From the NCBI GenBank assembly GCA_030840295.1, contig JAVEET010000061.1:1-54344 (forward strand): a stretch of 54,344 nucleotides of DNA, given 5' to 3'. Below are positions 43,889-51,583 of this stretch, piece after piece; the first letter of the stretch is position 1, and each line of letters begins with the position of its first letter. Origin of the DNA: Pseudonocardiales bacterium (lineage in GTDB: Bacteria > Actinomycetota > Actinomycetes > Mycobacteriales > Jatrophihabitantaceae). Under the pieces are notes generated by a model. The model saw nothing but the letters and a program-made list of their open reading frames with translations, was not told where the DNA came from and did not search any database. The translations under genes and the position numbers were made by a program.

Positions 43889-45088
43889 GTGCGGACTCAG
43901 TCCCTGGCGAAGATCGCCGTAGTAGGCATGGTTGGTGTGCTCGCGCTCACCGCCTGCTCCAACAGCAAGAAGAGTGGCAGCGGCCTCGGCGGTGGTGCTA
44001 GCTCCAGTGGCGCCACGAGTGGCGGCACCTACACCATCGCGTTCGAAGGTCCGCTGTCCGGTGACAACCAACAGCTTGGCATCAACGAGGTCAACGCCGC
44101 TGAACTGGCCGTCAAACAGGCCAATGCCAAGGGCGATCTCGGATTCACCCTGAAGCTACTGAAGGCCGACGATGTCGGCGACCCGTCCAAGGCTCCGGCC
44201 GCGGCGGCTCAGGTGCTGCAGGACAACACCGTGATGGGTGTTATCGGCCCAAGCTTCTCCGGTGCCACGAAAGCCGTCGGTAACACCTATGGAGACGCCG
44301 GCCTGGCCGTGATCACGCCGTCCGCTTCCAACGGAACTCTCCAGACACTGGGCTTCAAGACGTTCCACCGGATTATTCCGAACGACAACGTCGAGGGCAC
44401 CCAGGGTGCTGACTGGCTTGCCCGCAAGGGCCTCAAGAAGGTCTTCGTCGTCGACGATCAGAGCGACTACGGCAAGGGTGTCGCCGACGCCGTGCAGAAC
44501 GAGCTCAAGGCCAAGGGCGTCACCGTGACGCGCTCCAGTGTGGACGCCAAGACCACCGACTACGGCGCAGCGGCCCAGTCGGTGAAGTCCTCGGGCGCCG
44601 GCGCGCTGTTCTACGGCGGATACGATGCCCAGGCCGCGCTCTTCGCCAAGGCGCTCAAGGCAGTCAACTACGCCGGCATCACCGCGGGCGGTAACGGCGT
44701 GAAGTCCTCGGTCTTCACCAAGGGCGCGGGCGACGCCGGCAACGGCTGGTACTTCACCTGCGGCTGCCTGGACGCCACCATCGCGGCGAACGCCAAGCAG
44801 TTCACCGCGGATTACACCAAGGCGTACAACACCCCGCCGTCGACGTACTCGCCGGAAGCCTTCGATGCGACCAACGCGCTGATCCAGGCGATCAAGGATG
44901 CCAAGGCCAAGGGGCCGGTGACCAAGGCAAGCGTCCTCGCGGCGGTCAACGCGGTTGATTATCAGGGGATCACGACCGAGGTCAAGTTCGGCGCGGACGG
45001 CGAGCCGGCCGGTGCCACGACGGTTAGCCTTTACACCCAGAAGGCCGGGCAAATCGTCTCGGTCGGTCTGCTGAAGGACCAGAGCTAA
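43889..45088 (+). CDS. livK: Branched-chain amino-acid ABC transporter substrate-binding lipoprotein
   Basis: Type I periplasmic-binding-fold receptor of the liv transporter. The 399-residue preprotein has a signal peptide with lipobox LALTAC (C23), processed by Lgt and LspA, then a Gly/Ser linker and mature LivK/LivJ-like domain: FEGPLSGDNQQLGINEVNAA, VMGVIGPSFSGATKA, VITPSASN, FHRIIPND, VFVVDDQSDYGKG, FYGGYDAQAALF and PSTYSPEAFDATN. GTG 43889 has GGGAGG 8 nt upstream, rejecting the longer frame. A strong hairpin follows before livH. Substrate is branched-chain or related amino acids by family. Confidence 0.95.
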   Translation: MRTQSLAKIAVVGMVGVLALTACSNSKKSGSGLGGGASSSGATSGGTYTIAFEGPLSGDNQQLGINEVNAAELAVKQANAKGDLGFTLKLLKADDVGDPSKAPAAAAQVLQDNTVMGVIGPSFSGATKAVGNTYGDAGLAVITPSASNGTLQTLGFKTFHRIIPNDNVEGTQGADWLARKGLKKVFVVDDQSDYGKGVADAVQNELKAKGVTVTRSSVDAKTTDYGAAAQSVKSSGAGALFYGGYDAQAALFAKALKAVNYAGITAGGNGVKSSVFTKGAGDAGNGWYFTCGCLDATIAANAKQFTADYTKAYNTPPSTYSPEAFDATNALIQAIKDAKAKGPVTKASVLAAVNAVDYQGITTEVKFGADGEPAGATTVSLYTQKAGQIVSVGLLKDQS

Positions 45089-45131
45089 ACCACCACCTGG
45101 TGGAGGAGCTCGAGTGAGCGCTAGCGACGTG

Positions 45132-45164
45132 GGCTCCGTCGGTCAAAACATGACCGACGGAGCC
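45132..45164 (+). terminator. 14-bp stem hairpin between livK and livH
   Basis: Perfect 14-bp arms (45132-45145 and 45151-45164) around loop AAACA, 44 nt after the livK stop and 87 nt before livH; TTCGT follows. Probably a partial terminator or 3' stabiliser giving excess binding protein. Confidence 0.75.
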
Positions 45165-45250
45165 TTCGTACGCCTACCGCGCGCCTGCACCGCCCAGCCA
45201 CCGACCTGAGCCTGTACGCCTGTTTTCCTCAAGCCTGGAAGGCATCATGG

Positions 45251-46198
45251 ATGACCGACTTTCTGAATTATCTGATTCTTGGGCTGACCCGGGGATCGAT
45301 GTACGCGCTGATCGCGCTCGGCTACACCCTCGTCTACGGTGTGTTGCAACTGATCAACTTCGCACACAGCGAGGTGTTCATGTCGGGTGCCTTCGGCAGC
45401 TACATCATCATCCACGCGGTGGTAGGTGACGGGAAGTCGCTGCCCTGGTTCGGGGTTCCGCTGGTGTTCATCCTGGGACTCGGGTCGGGCGCACTCACCG
45501 GTGCGGTCATCGCCTGGAGTCTGGAGCGGGTGGCTTATCGGCCGCTCAGACGAAGGGGCGCACCCAAACTTGCCTTCCTGATCAGCGCGATCGGAATGTC
45601 GTTCTTCCTGTCCCAGCTTGCCGGCAAACTGTTCAACCGCTTCACGAACAATCAGTTTCCGACGTATTTTCAACAGAATCGCCGCGTCCTGTCCATTGCC
45701 GGAGCCGACGTCAGCGTCATCCAGCTCACCTTGATCGTCACCGCCGTCCTGATGATGCTCTTCCTGGACCGGTTGGTCTCGGGCACCAAACTGGGTCGCA
45801 GCATTCGTGGTGTGGCCGAGGATGCGCCCACCGCTGCTCTCATGGGAATCAACATCGACAAGACCATTTCGCGTACCTTCATCATCGGCGGCGCGCTGGG
45901 TGGTGCGGCCGGATTCCTGTTCGGTACCGCGTTCACCTTCTCCAACATCATGGGATTCCTTCCAGGCGTCAAGGCTTTCGCGGCCGCGGTGCTCGGAGGC
46001 ATCGGCAACATCCGCGGCGCCATGATCGGTGGCTTGCTGCTGGGCGTGGTCGAGAACCTCGTCCCGACGGCCCCGTGGAACGGGCATGCCTGGATCGGCA
46101 TCGGCTGGACCGACGTCGTCGCGTTCGTGGTACTCGTACTGGTGTTAGTGGTCCGACCCAGCGGCATCCTGGGCGAGCGTCTGGGGCGGGCAGCATGA
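45251..46198 (+). CDS. livH: Branched-chain amino-acid ABC transporter permease
   Basis: 315-residue inner-membrane permease with about eight helices. The N terminus NYLILGLTRGSMYALIALGY and LVYGVLQLINFAHSEVFM are typical of LivH, as is RGVAEDAPTAALMGINID (the coupling-loop that docks the ATPase) and GIGNIRGAMIGGLLLG. ATG 45251 is preceded by GGAAGG at about 8 nt; the nearby ATG 45247 is out of frame. It heterodimerises with LivM. The last codon overlaps livM start (ATGA). Confidence 0.95.
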   Translation: MTDFLNYLILGLTRGSMYALIALGYTLVYGVLQLINFAHSEVFMSGAFGSYIIIHAVVGDGKSLPWFGVPLVFILGLGSGALTGAVIAWSLERVAYRPLRRRGAPKLAFLISAIGMSFFLSQLAGKLFNRFTNNQFPTYFQQNRRVLSIAGADVSVIQLTLIVTAVLMMLFLDRLVSGTKLGRSIRGVAEDAPTAALMGINIDKTISRTFIIGGALGGAAGFLFGTAFTFSNIMGFLPGVKAFAAAVLGGIGNIRGAMIGGLLLGVVENLVPTAPWNGHAWIGIGWTDVVAFVVLVLVLVVRPSGILGERLGRAA

Positions 46199-48450
46199 AA
46201 ACCGGATTCTTCTCCTCACCACACGTCAAGCGGCTTGCGGGTTGTATGGCTCTGGCCTTCGTTCTCGCCCTCATGATCGGTAATCAGGAAGGCTCACAGG
46301 ACGACTACGGCCTGGCCTTCCGGCAGGCGATCTTCTCGCCACGGATCATCCTGTTCATAGTCATCGGCCTCCTGGTGTTCGCCGCCATGACGTTCTGGCC
46401 GTACATCACGCCTTACCTGCTGCGCCCCGGTGTGCGTCCGCTGGCCGTCGGTGGTATCACCGTCCTGGTCTCCCAGACTCTGCTCAAATGGTCCGACGAC
46501 GGCCGTACCGGCAACGGCAAGTTCAACTCGGTAGCCAGCAAGGCCGCGAACACCGACGGACTCGCTCCGATGGCCAAGCTGTTCTTCTCCAACTATCTCG
46601 GCTGGATTCTGCTGCTGGTCACTTTCGGCCTTGGCGCGGCAGCGATCCTGATCTCACTACGTGCATTGGCCTGGGTCGCGGCAGTGCTAGGCGTAGTCGG
46701 TGGCATCTGGGCCTACACATCCCAGGCGGCGGTCCGCGACTTCCTGGGCACCCCTGATCACTCGACGGGTGGCGGGGTGGCGCTGATCGGTTATCTGACT
46801 CTCGCCGCGGCCGCCCTCGCGACCGCGCTGGCCACCGGCGACATCGCTGACACCAGGGCCTTCGTTAACCGGTTGCTGGCTTGGCGACCGGGGATGCCGT
46901 TGGTAGTGCTCGGGTTGATCGTCGGAGTGATCGCCTTCGTTCAGGCGACCTGGTTCTCACCCCAGGGCTCCAACCAGACCCTGACCGACACCAAGACCTT
47001 CTTCCAGGGCAACGGCTTGGCCAATCTGGCGTATCAGTACCTGGCCTGGCTGGGCTACGTCCTGTTCATAGCTACCCTGCTTACCGCGGCGGCAGCCAGC
47101 TACCTGCGTCACAGGATCCTGGGCTGGGTGGCGGCCGGTCTCGGGGCGGTAGCCCTGTTGCTGAGCCTGATCACCATGTACGACATGACCGATCTGGCTG
47201 CGGCCGCCGGAGTCGACGGGGCGACCGGGCCGTGGCAGAACCTGGGTTCCGGGGCCTGGATGGCATGCGCCGCGTTCTTCGTACTGGCCGGCGCCGGCCT
47301 GGTTGTAGCCACGTTGGGCGCGCGCGATGAGCAGGGCGAATTGGCGCCCGCTGAGGCTCCGGCGGCCAGATCGTCGGACACCCTGAGCCGCGGATTCAGC
47401 GCGCCTGGCAGCTCAAAGGTGTTCCTGTTCGTGATCCTGGCGACGGCCCTGTTCTACCCGCCGACCGCGACCGGGTTCTGGCAGAAGGTGCTGGTCTCCG
47501 AGATCGGCATCTACGTATTGCTCGCGATCGGGCTGAACGTGGTGGTCGGCTGGGCCGGACTGCTCGACCTCGGTTTCATCGCGTTCTACGCGATCGGCTC
47601 GTACACCACGGCGTATCTAACCGGAGCATTGCCTTTCAAGCCGCCGTCGTTCCTGCATCTCAGCCCGCTGCTGGCCATCCCGTTCGCGATTGCCATCTGT
47701 CTTCTCGCAGGGGTCGCTCTCGGGGCACCTACGCTGCGATTACGGGGTGACTACCTGGCGATCGTGACGCTGGGTTTCGGTGAGATCATCCGCATCACCG
47801 CGAACAACAACCCGGGCAACATCACCAACGGGCCCAAGGGTGCCTTCGGTATTCCGCATCCCAGGATCGAGCTCGGACCCATCAAGTTCGTCTGGGGTCA
47901 GAACAATCTGCAGTACTGGTACCTCCTGCTCGTCCTCATCGTCATTGTCGTGCTGTTGTTCCGGCGGCTGGAGGCATCGCGGCTGGGTCGGGCCTGGGCC
48001 GCCATCCGCGAGGACGAGGTCGCTGCCCAGGCGACCGGCATCAACACCACCCGGGTCAAGCTGCTCGCCTTCGCGATCGGTGCCTCGACCTCGGGTGTGG
48101 CGGGGGTGTTCTTCGCCTCACAGATCGGCTACATCAACCCGGAGAACTTCGTGTTGAACAACTCGATCCTCGTCGTGGCGTATGTCGTCTTCGGTGGCAT
48201 GGGATCGCTGCCCGGGGCCATGGCCGGTGCTGCGGTGCTGACCTGGTTGCCGGAGTTCCTCAAGGACCAGGTGCCGGCTGAGGACCGGCAGATGTGGATC
48301 GGTGCGGTCGTGTTGCTGATGATGATCTTCCGGCCCGCGGGCTTGATTCCGGCGAAGCGGCGAGCAGCGGAGCTAAGGGGTCTCAACAGGAGCTCCTCGG
48401 CGGAAGTCGGTGCGGTTCCGGAGGGCGAAGGCATGGGGGTACGAGCATGA
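46195..48450 (+). CDS. livM: Branched-chain amino-acid ABC transporter permease with large N-terminal membrane extension
   Basis: 751 residues from ATG 46195. Only residues ~405-735 are the LivM core: EIGIYVLLAIGLNVVVGWAG, LDLGFIAFYAIGSYT, GAPTLRLRGDYLAIVTLGFGEIIR, AWAAIREDEVAAQATGIN (coupling loop) and VVFGGMGSLPGAM. Residues 1-~405 form about nine further hydrophobic helices with no recognised domain, rich in Ala/Leu/Gly and bearing polar loops such as KWSDDGRTGNGKFNS. LivM is typically 300-430 residues. No stop or frameshift separates the parts. The start overlaps livH and the end overlaps livG (ATGA). Confidence 0.92.
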   Translation: MKTGFFSSPHVKRLAGCMALAFVLALMIGNQEGSQDDYGLAFRQAIFSPRIILFIVIGLLVFAAMTFWPYITPYLLRPGVRPLAVGGITVLVSQTLLKWSDDGRTGNGKFNSVASKAANTDGLAPMAKLFFSNYLGWILLLVTFGLGAAAILISLRALAWVAAVLGVVGGIWAYTSQAAVRDFLGTPDHSTGGGVALIGYLTLAAAALATALATGDIADTRAFVNRLLAWRPGMPLVVLGLIVGVIAFVQATWFSPQGSNQTLTDTKTFFQGNGLANLAYQYLAWLGYVLFIATLLTAAAASYLRHRILGWVAAGLGAVALLLSLITMYDMTDLAAAAGVDGATGPWQNLGSGAWMACAAFFVLAGAGLVVATLGARDEQGELAPAEAPAARSSDTLSRGFSAPGSSKVFLFVILATALFYPPTATGFWQKVLVSEIGIYVLLAIGLNVVVGWAGLLDLGFIAFYAIGSYTTAYLTGALPFKPPSFLHLSPLLAIPFAIAICLLAGVALGAPTLRLRGDYLAIVTLGFGEIIRITANNNPGNITNGPKGAFGIPHPRIELGPIKFVWGQNNLQYWYLLLVLIVIVVLLFRRLEASRLGRAWAAIREDEVAAQATGINTTRVKLLAFAIGASTSGVAGVFFASQIGYINPENFVLNNSILVVAYVVFGGMGSLPGAMAGAAVLTWLPEFLKDQVPAEDRQMWIGAVVLLMMIFRPAGLIPAKRRAAELRGLNRSSSAEVGAVPEGEGMGVRA

Positions 48451-49397
48451 CCGCGGTGCATGACGTTGCGAACCCTGGAGCCGCTCCACAGACCCGCGAC
48501 GTGGTGTACGACATCGACCACGTGACGCTCCGCTTCGGCGGCGTGACCAGTCTGAACGACGTCTCGCTGAAGATGTACCGGGGCGAGATCCTGGCGGTCA
48601 TTGGGCCGAACGGAGCCGGTAAGACCTCCCTGTTCAACTCCCTGACTGGGGTCTACCACCCTCAGGAAGGCAACATCAATCTGGCGGCCCGCGTCGGGGA
48701 TTCTCCGGTGAGCGTCCTGGGCCAGAAGACTCACGTCATCAACCACCTGGGTGTCGCCCGGACATTTCAGAATATCCGGCTGTTTCCCGCGCTGACCGCT
48801 CTGGAGAACGTCAAGGTCGGGGTGGAGACCAGACAGAAGGCCGGACCGATCGCCGCCATGCTCGGAATGCCGTGGCAGCGTCGGGAGGAACGTGAAAGCA
48901 CGGCCCGGGCTTACGAACTGCTGTCCTTCGTGGGGCTCACCGAGCGCGCCAACGAGTTGGCCGGGTCGCTGGCCTACGGCGAACAGCGGCGGTTGGAGAT
49001 CGCTCGGGCGCTGGGGACCGATCCGGGGGTGATCCTGCTCGACGAGCCCGCGGCCGGGACGAACCCCGCGGAAAAGCGGGACCTCGCCGATCTGATCACC
49101 CGGATCAACTCCGAGGATGGGATATCGGTGCTGCTGATCGAGCACGACATGAAACTCGTCATGTCCATCGCTCACCGGCTCGTCGTGCTCAACTTCGGTG
49201 AGAAGATCGCCGAGGGCACCCCGGAGGAGATCCAGAAGGACCCGGTCGTCATCGCCGCCTACCTCGGCACGACCGATGAGGACGACGCAGCGCCCGTTCA
49301 AGCGGACGGGACGGCAACGGCGGACGGGATCCCGCCCGCTCGCGGTGCGCACCGTTCCGCGAACGAAGGAGACGCGAACGAAGGAGAGCAGTCATGA
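48447..49397 (+). CDS. livG: Branched-chain amino-acid ABC transporter ATPase
   Basis: 316-residue ABC ATPase. Walker A GPNGAGKTS, Q-loop in ARTFQNIRLF, signature LAYGEQRRLEIARAL, Walker B VILLDEPAAG with the NPAEK D-loop, and His-switch IEHDMKLV identify LivG rather than LivF. The signature begins LAYGEQ instead of LSGGQ, as is common in LivG. A hydrophilic, Asp/Glu/Ala-rich 45-residue C-terminal tail is partly made by a duplicated 15-bp sequence that also carries the livF ribosome-binding site. ATGA overlaps with both livM and livF. Confidence 0.95.
   Translation: MTAVHDVANPGAAPQTRDVVYDIDHVTLRFGGVTSLNDVSLKMYRGEILAVIGPNGAGKTSLFNSLTGVYHPQEGNINLAARVGDSPVSVLGQKTHVINHLGVARTFQNIRLFPALTALENVKVGVETRQKAGPIAAMLGMPWQRREERESTARAYELLSFVGLTERANELAGSLAYGEQRRLEIARALGTDPGVILLDEPAAGTNPAEKRDLADLITRINSEDGISVLLIEHDMKLVMSIAHRLVVLNFGEKIAEGTPEEIQKDPVVIAAYLGTTDEDDAAPVQADGTATADGIPPARGAHRSANEGDANEGEQS
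49358..49387 (+). repeat. Perfect 15-bp duplication containing the livF Shine-Dalgarno
   Basis: CGCGAACGAAGGAGA occurs at 49358-49372 and 49373-49387. The second copy's AAGGAG is 7 nt before ATG 49394 of livF; the first supplies a second SD-like sequence 15 nt further upstream. In livG it encodes ANEGD/ANEGE. Confidence 0.85.
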
Positions 49398-50110
49398 GCT
49401 TGCTCGAAGTCGATGGCATCGAAGTCAGGTATGGCGCGATCAAGGCCCTCAAGGGCGTGTCCTTCGAGGTGAACGAGGGCGAGATCGTGGCGCTCCTCGG
49501 CGCAAACGGCGCCGGCAAGACCACCACCCAGAAGACCGTGTCGGGCATGCTGCGGCCCTCTTTGGGCGAGATCCGTTACGACGGCAAGCGCATCGACGGG
49601 ACCCCGGCACACGAGTTGATCAGTCTCGGCATCTGCCACGTCCCTGAGGGGCGCCATGTGTTCCCCCGGATGACCGTCAACGAGAACCTCGAGATGGGTG
49701 CGTTCCGGTTCAAGCGGCCAGACGACAAGCTTCAGGCCCACGTGCTGGACCTGTTCCCGCGGCTGCGGGAGCGGATAAAGCAACAGGCGGGCACCCTGTC
49801 CGGTGGCGAGCAGCAGATGCTGGCCATCGGCCGTGCGCTGATGGGTAAGCCGCGGCTGCTGTTACTCGACGAACCGTCGATGGGCCTGGCACCGCTCATC
49901 GTCAAGCAGATCTTCGACATCGTCCGGGAGATCAACAACGACGGGGTCACCGTCCTGTTGGTCGAGCAGAACGCCTCTCAGGCGCTGGCGTTGGCCAACC
50001 GAGGGTATGTGCTGGAAACCGGTGAGATCGTTCTTACGGGTACTGGGCGGGAACTGCTCGCCGACGATCGGGTGCGGGCCGCGTATCTGGGCGAGGAGAT
50101 CGCGTCGTAG
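49394..50110 (+). CDS. livF: Branched-chain amino-acid ABC transporter ATPase
   Basis: 238-residue ABC ATPase. Walker A GANGAGKTTT, Q-loop region CHVPEGRHVFP, signature TLSGGEQQMLAIGRAL, Walker B LLLLDEPSMGLAP and H-loop-region VEQNASQAL are LivF-like; the H-switch position reads Gln-Asn (VEQN), usual for LivF. ATG 49394 has AAGGAG at 7 nt and overlaps the livG stop. Last gene of the livKHMGF operon; a 23-bp inverted repeat follows 30 nt after the stop. Confidence 0.96.
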   Translation: MSLLEVDGIEVRYGAIKALKGVSFEVNEGEIVALLGANGAGKTTTQKTVSGMLRPSLGEIRYDGKRIDGTPAHELISLGICHVPEGRHVFPRMTVNENLEMGAFRFKRPDDKLQAHVLDLFPRLRERIKQQAGTLSGGEQQMLAIGRALMGKPRLLLLDEPSMGLAPLIVKQIFDIVREINNDGVTVLLVEQNASQALALANRGYVLETGEIVLTGTGRELLADDRVRAAYLGEEIAS

Positions 50111-50140
50111 AGTCAGGCGCGCTGGCCGACGCGAGATCGC

Positions 50141-50163
50141 AGTCACGGTGACTCACCGTGACT
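50141..50163. terminator. 23-bp inverted repeat after livF
   Basis: Perfect 11-bp arms AGTCACGGTGA and TCACCGTGACT with one central C. As RNA it forms an 8- to 9-bp stem and would end the liv operon; as DNA its symmetry also fits a regulator site for the downstream acetyltransferase. No T-run follows. Confidence 0.55.
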
Positions 50164-50325
50164 GGACTTGTGTCCGGCAGGTGACGGACGGTTTCCGCTT
50201 CGTGATCAGTTCCCATACCCCCTTTTGGGCGAGCGGTTCGCACGCTAGGGTGCGTTCTGAGATTTGGTTGCATAGCCAACAATCGTTCGTGCCAGCTCTA
50301 GCTCATGTACGCCCTGGAGGGAATC

Positions 50326-50919
50326 GTGTCGCGTGGCAACGTGCGGGTACGCCCGGCAGCGCCGTCCGATATTTCAGAGCTGATCGTCCTCTCCGAGGCC
50401 AACGGGGTCCCCGAGCACATGTCGGGCCGTGGCCGGCGAGCCCGCAAGACAGACACGGCGACCATCGCGAACCGGTTCTCCCAGCTCCTGACCGACCCTG
50501 ACCGGCTCGTGCTGGTGGCAGTCGAGGAGGAGCACGGCGCAGTGGTGGGCTTCGCCGTGCTGCTGGAGGAACAGGTCGGGGTGCTCGCACCCACGCCGAC
50601 GATGTATATCTCGCATCTGCTGGTCGCCCCGTCCTATCGCCGCAGAGGGACGGGGCGAGCTTTGCTCACCGGCGCCGTCCGGCATGCCGAGGATCGGGAG
50701 ATCGACCACGTCGTGGTGGGCGTGCAGGCCGCGGCCCGTGATGCCAACCGCTACCTCGCCCGGCTGGGTTTTGCGCCGCTGGTGGTCCGGCGGATCGCGT
50801 CCGTGCAGGCTTTAAGGCGCAGTCTGGGCATCGTGGATTCGGTGGACCGGGCGGCCCTGCGCAGGCGACGAAGTGTTCGTGGCGTGCTTCCCAGCCGGGT
50901 GGTCGGCCGCGGGGCGTGA
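50326..50919 (+). CDS. GNAT-family N-acetyltransferase
   Basis: A 197-residue GNAT protein. Acetyl-CoA motif A is clear: ISHLLVAPSYRRRGTGRALL (R-x2-G-x-G). Motif B is NRYLARLGFAPLVV. The N-terminal ~60 residues form the usual substrate-side helices. A basic tail (RRRRSVRGVLPSRVVGRG) follows. GTG 50326 has GGAGG 5 nt upstream; ATG 50305 is a 7-residue longer alternative. Stands alone between liv and the thioesterase gene. Substrate unknown. Confidence 0.85.
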   Translation: MSRGNVRVRPAAPSDISELIVLSEANGVPEHMSGRGRRARKTDTATIANRFSQLLTDPDRLVLVAVEEEHGAVVGFAVLLEEQVGVLAPTPTMYISHLLVAPSYRRRGTGRALLTGAVRHAEDREIDHVVVGVQAAARDANRYLARLGFAPLVVRRIASVQALRRSLGIVDSVDRAALRRRRSVRGVLPSRVVGRGA

Positions 50920-50999
50920 TGTGTCGGGGCGCATGATCTGCGCCTCACCGCGACCGCGTAGTGGCCGGCGTCGGCTGAGGTATGTGGTAGGTAAGAGGG

Positions 51000-51452
51000 A
51001 TGATCACTCCCACTCAGCAGGCCATTCTCGACGACGTCCGCAAGCGGTGGGACGGCACTGACGAGTTGCTGGTGGACCGGATGGGCATCGAGATCACCGA
51101 CGTCGATCCCAATCATTTCGCAGCGAGCATGCCGGTCGCCGGTAACCGCCAGCCCTACGGGTTGCTGCATGGCGGCGCGTCCGCGGTGCTCGCCGAGACC
51201 GTCGGGTCCTTCGCCGCCGCCCTGCATGCTGGTCCCGACAACATCGCCGTCGGCATCGAGCTGAACTGCACTCATCACCGGTCGGCGACCCAGGGCCGGG
51301 TCACGGCGGTATGCACGCCCCTGCACGTGGGCCGGACCATCTCCAGCTTCGAGATCGTCATCTCGGACGAGACCGGCCGGCGGACCTGTACGTCCCGGCT
51401 GACCTGCGCGGTTCGCCCTGCCCACCAGGCAGGTCTGGCCTCACCCGCTTAG
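51000..51452 (+). CDS. PaaI-type hotdog thioesterase
   Basis: A 150-residue single-hotdog thioesterase. Catalytic block YGLLHGGASAVLAETVGSFAA carries the HGG motif and the acidic residue on the central helix. GIELNCTHHRSAT and GRTISSFEIVISDETGR are the strands that follow. Closest to the PaaI/YbgC-like or 4-hydroxybenzoyl-CoA class, acting on aryl- or small acyl-CoA; menaquinone-pathway DHNA-CoA thioesterases belong to the same family. ATG 51000 has no spaced SD; TAGGTA lies 6 nt upstream. Confidence 0.88.
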   Translation: MITPTQQAILDDVRKRWDGTDELLVDRMGIEITDVDPNHFAASMPVAGNRQPYGLLHGGASAVLAETVGSFAAALHAGPDNIAVGIELNCTHHRSATQGRVTAVCTPLHVGRTISSFEIVISDETGRRTCTSRLTCAVRPAHQAGLASPA

Positions 51453-51461
51453 TTCAGCCGG

Positions 51462-51478
51462 CGCCGTCCGCTCCGGCG
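51462..51478 (+). terminator. Short hairpin with TTT after thioesterase gene
   Basis: CGCCG and CGGCG arms around 7 nt, followed by TTT, 10 nt after the stop. Weak terminator candidate. Confidence 0.35.
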
Positions 51479-51569
51479 TTTGGCGACCTTCTCGTCTTGG
51501 CCGTCTCTCCAGGGGCGGCCCGCCTAACCCGGGTCCCTCACAGGCCTCAACGCCGTCAGAGGGTCCGCC

Positions 51570-51575
51570 TAGACT
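51570..51575 (+). promoter_or_regulatory. -10 TAGACT for polA
   Basis: TAGACT, then 8 nt, then GTG 51584. Identical hexamer to that before hisD. Confidence 0.45.
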
Positions 51576-51583
51576 CGGTCACC

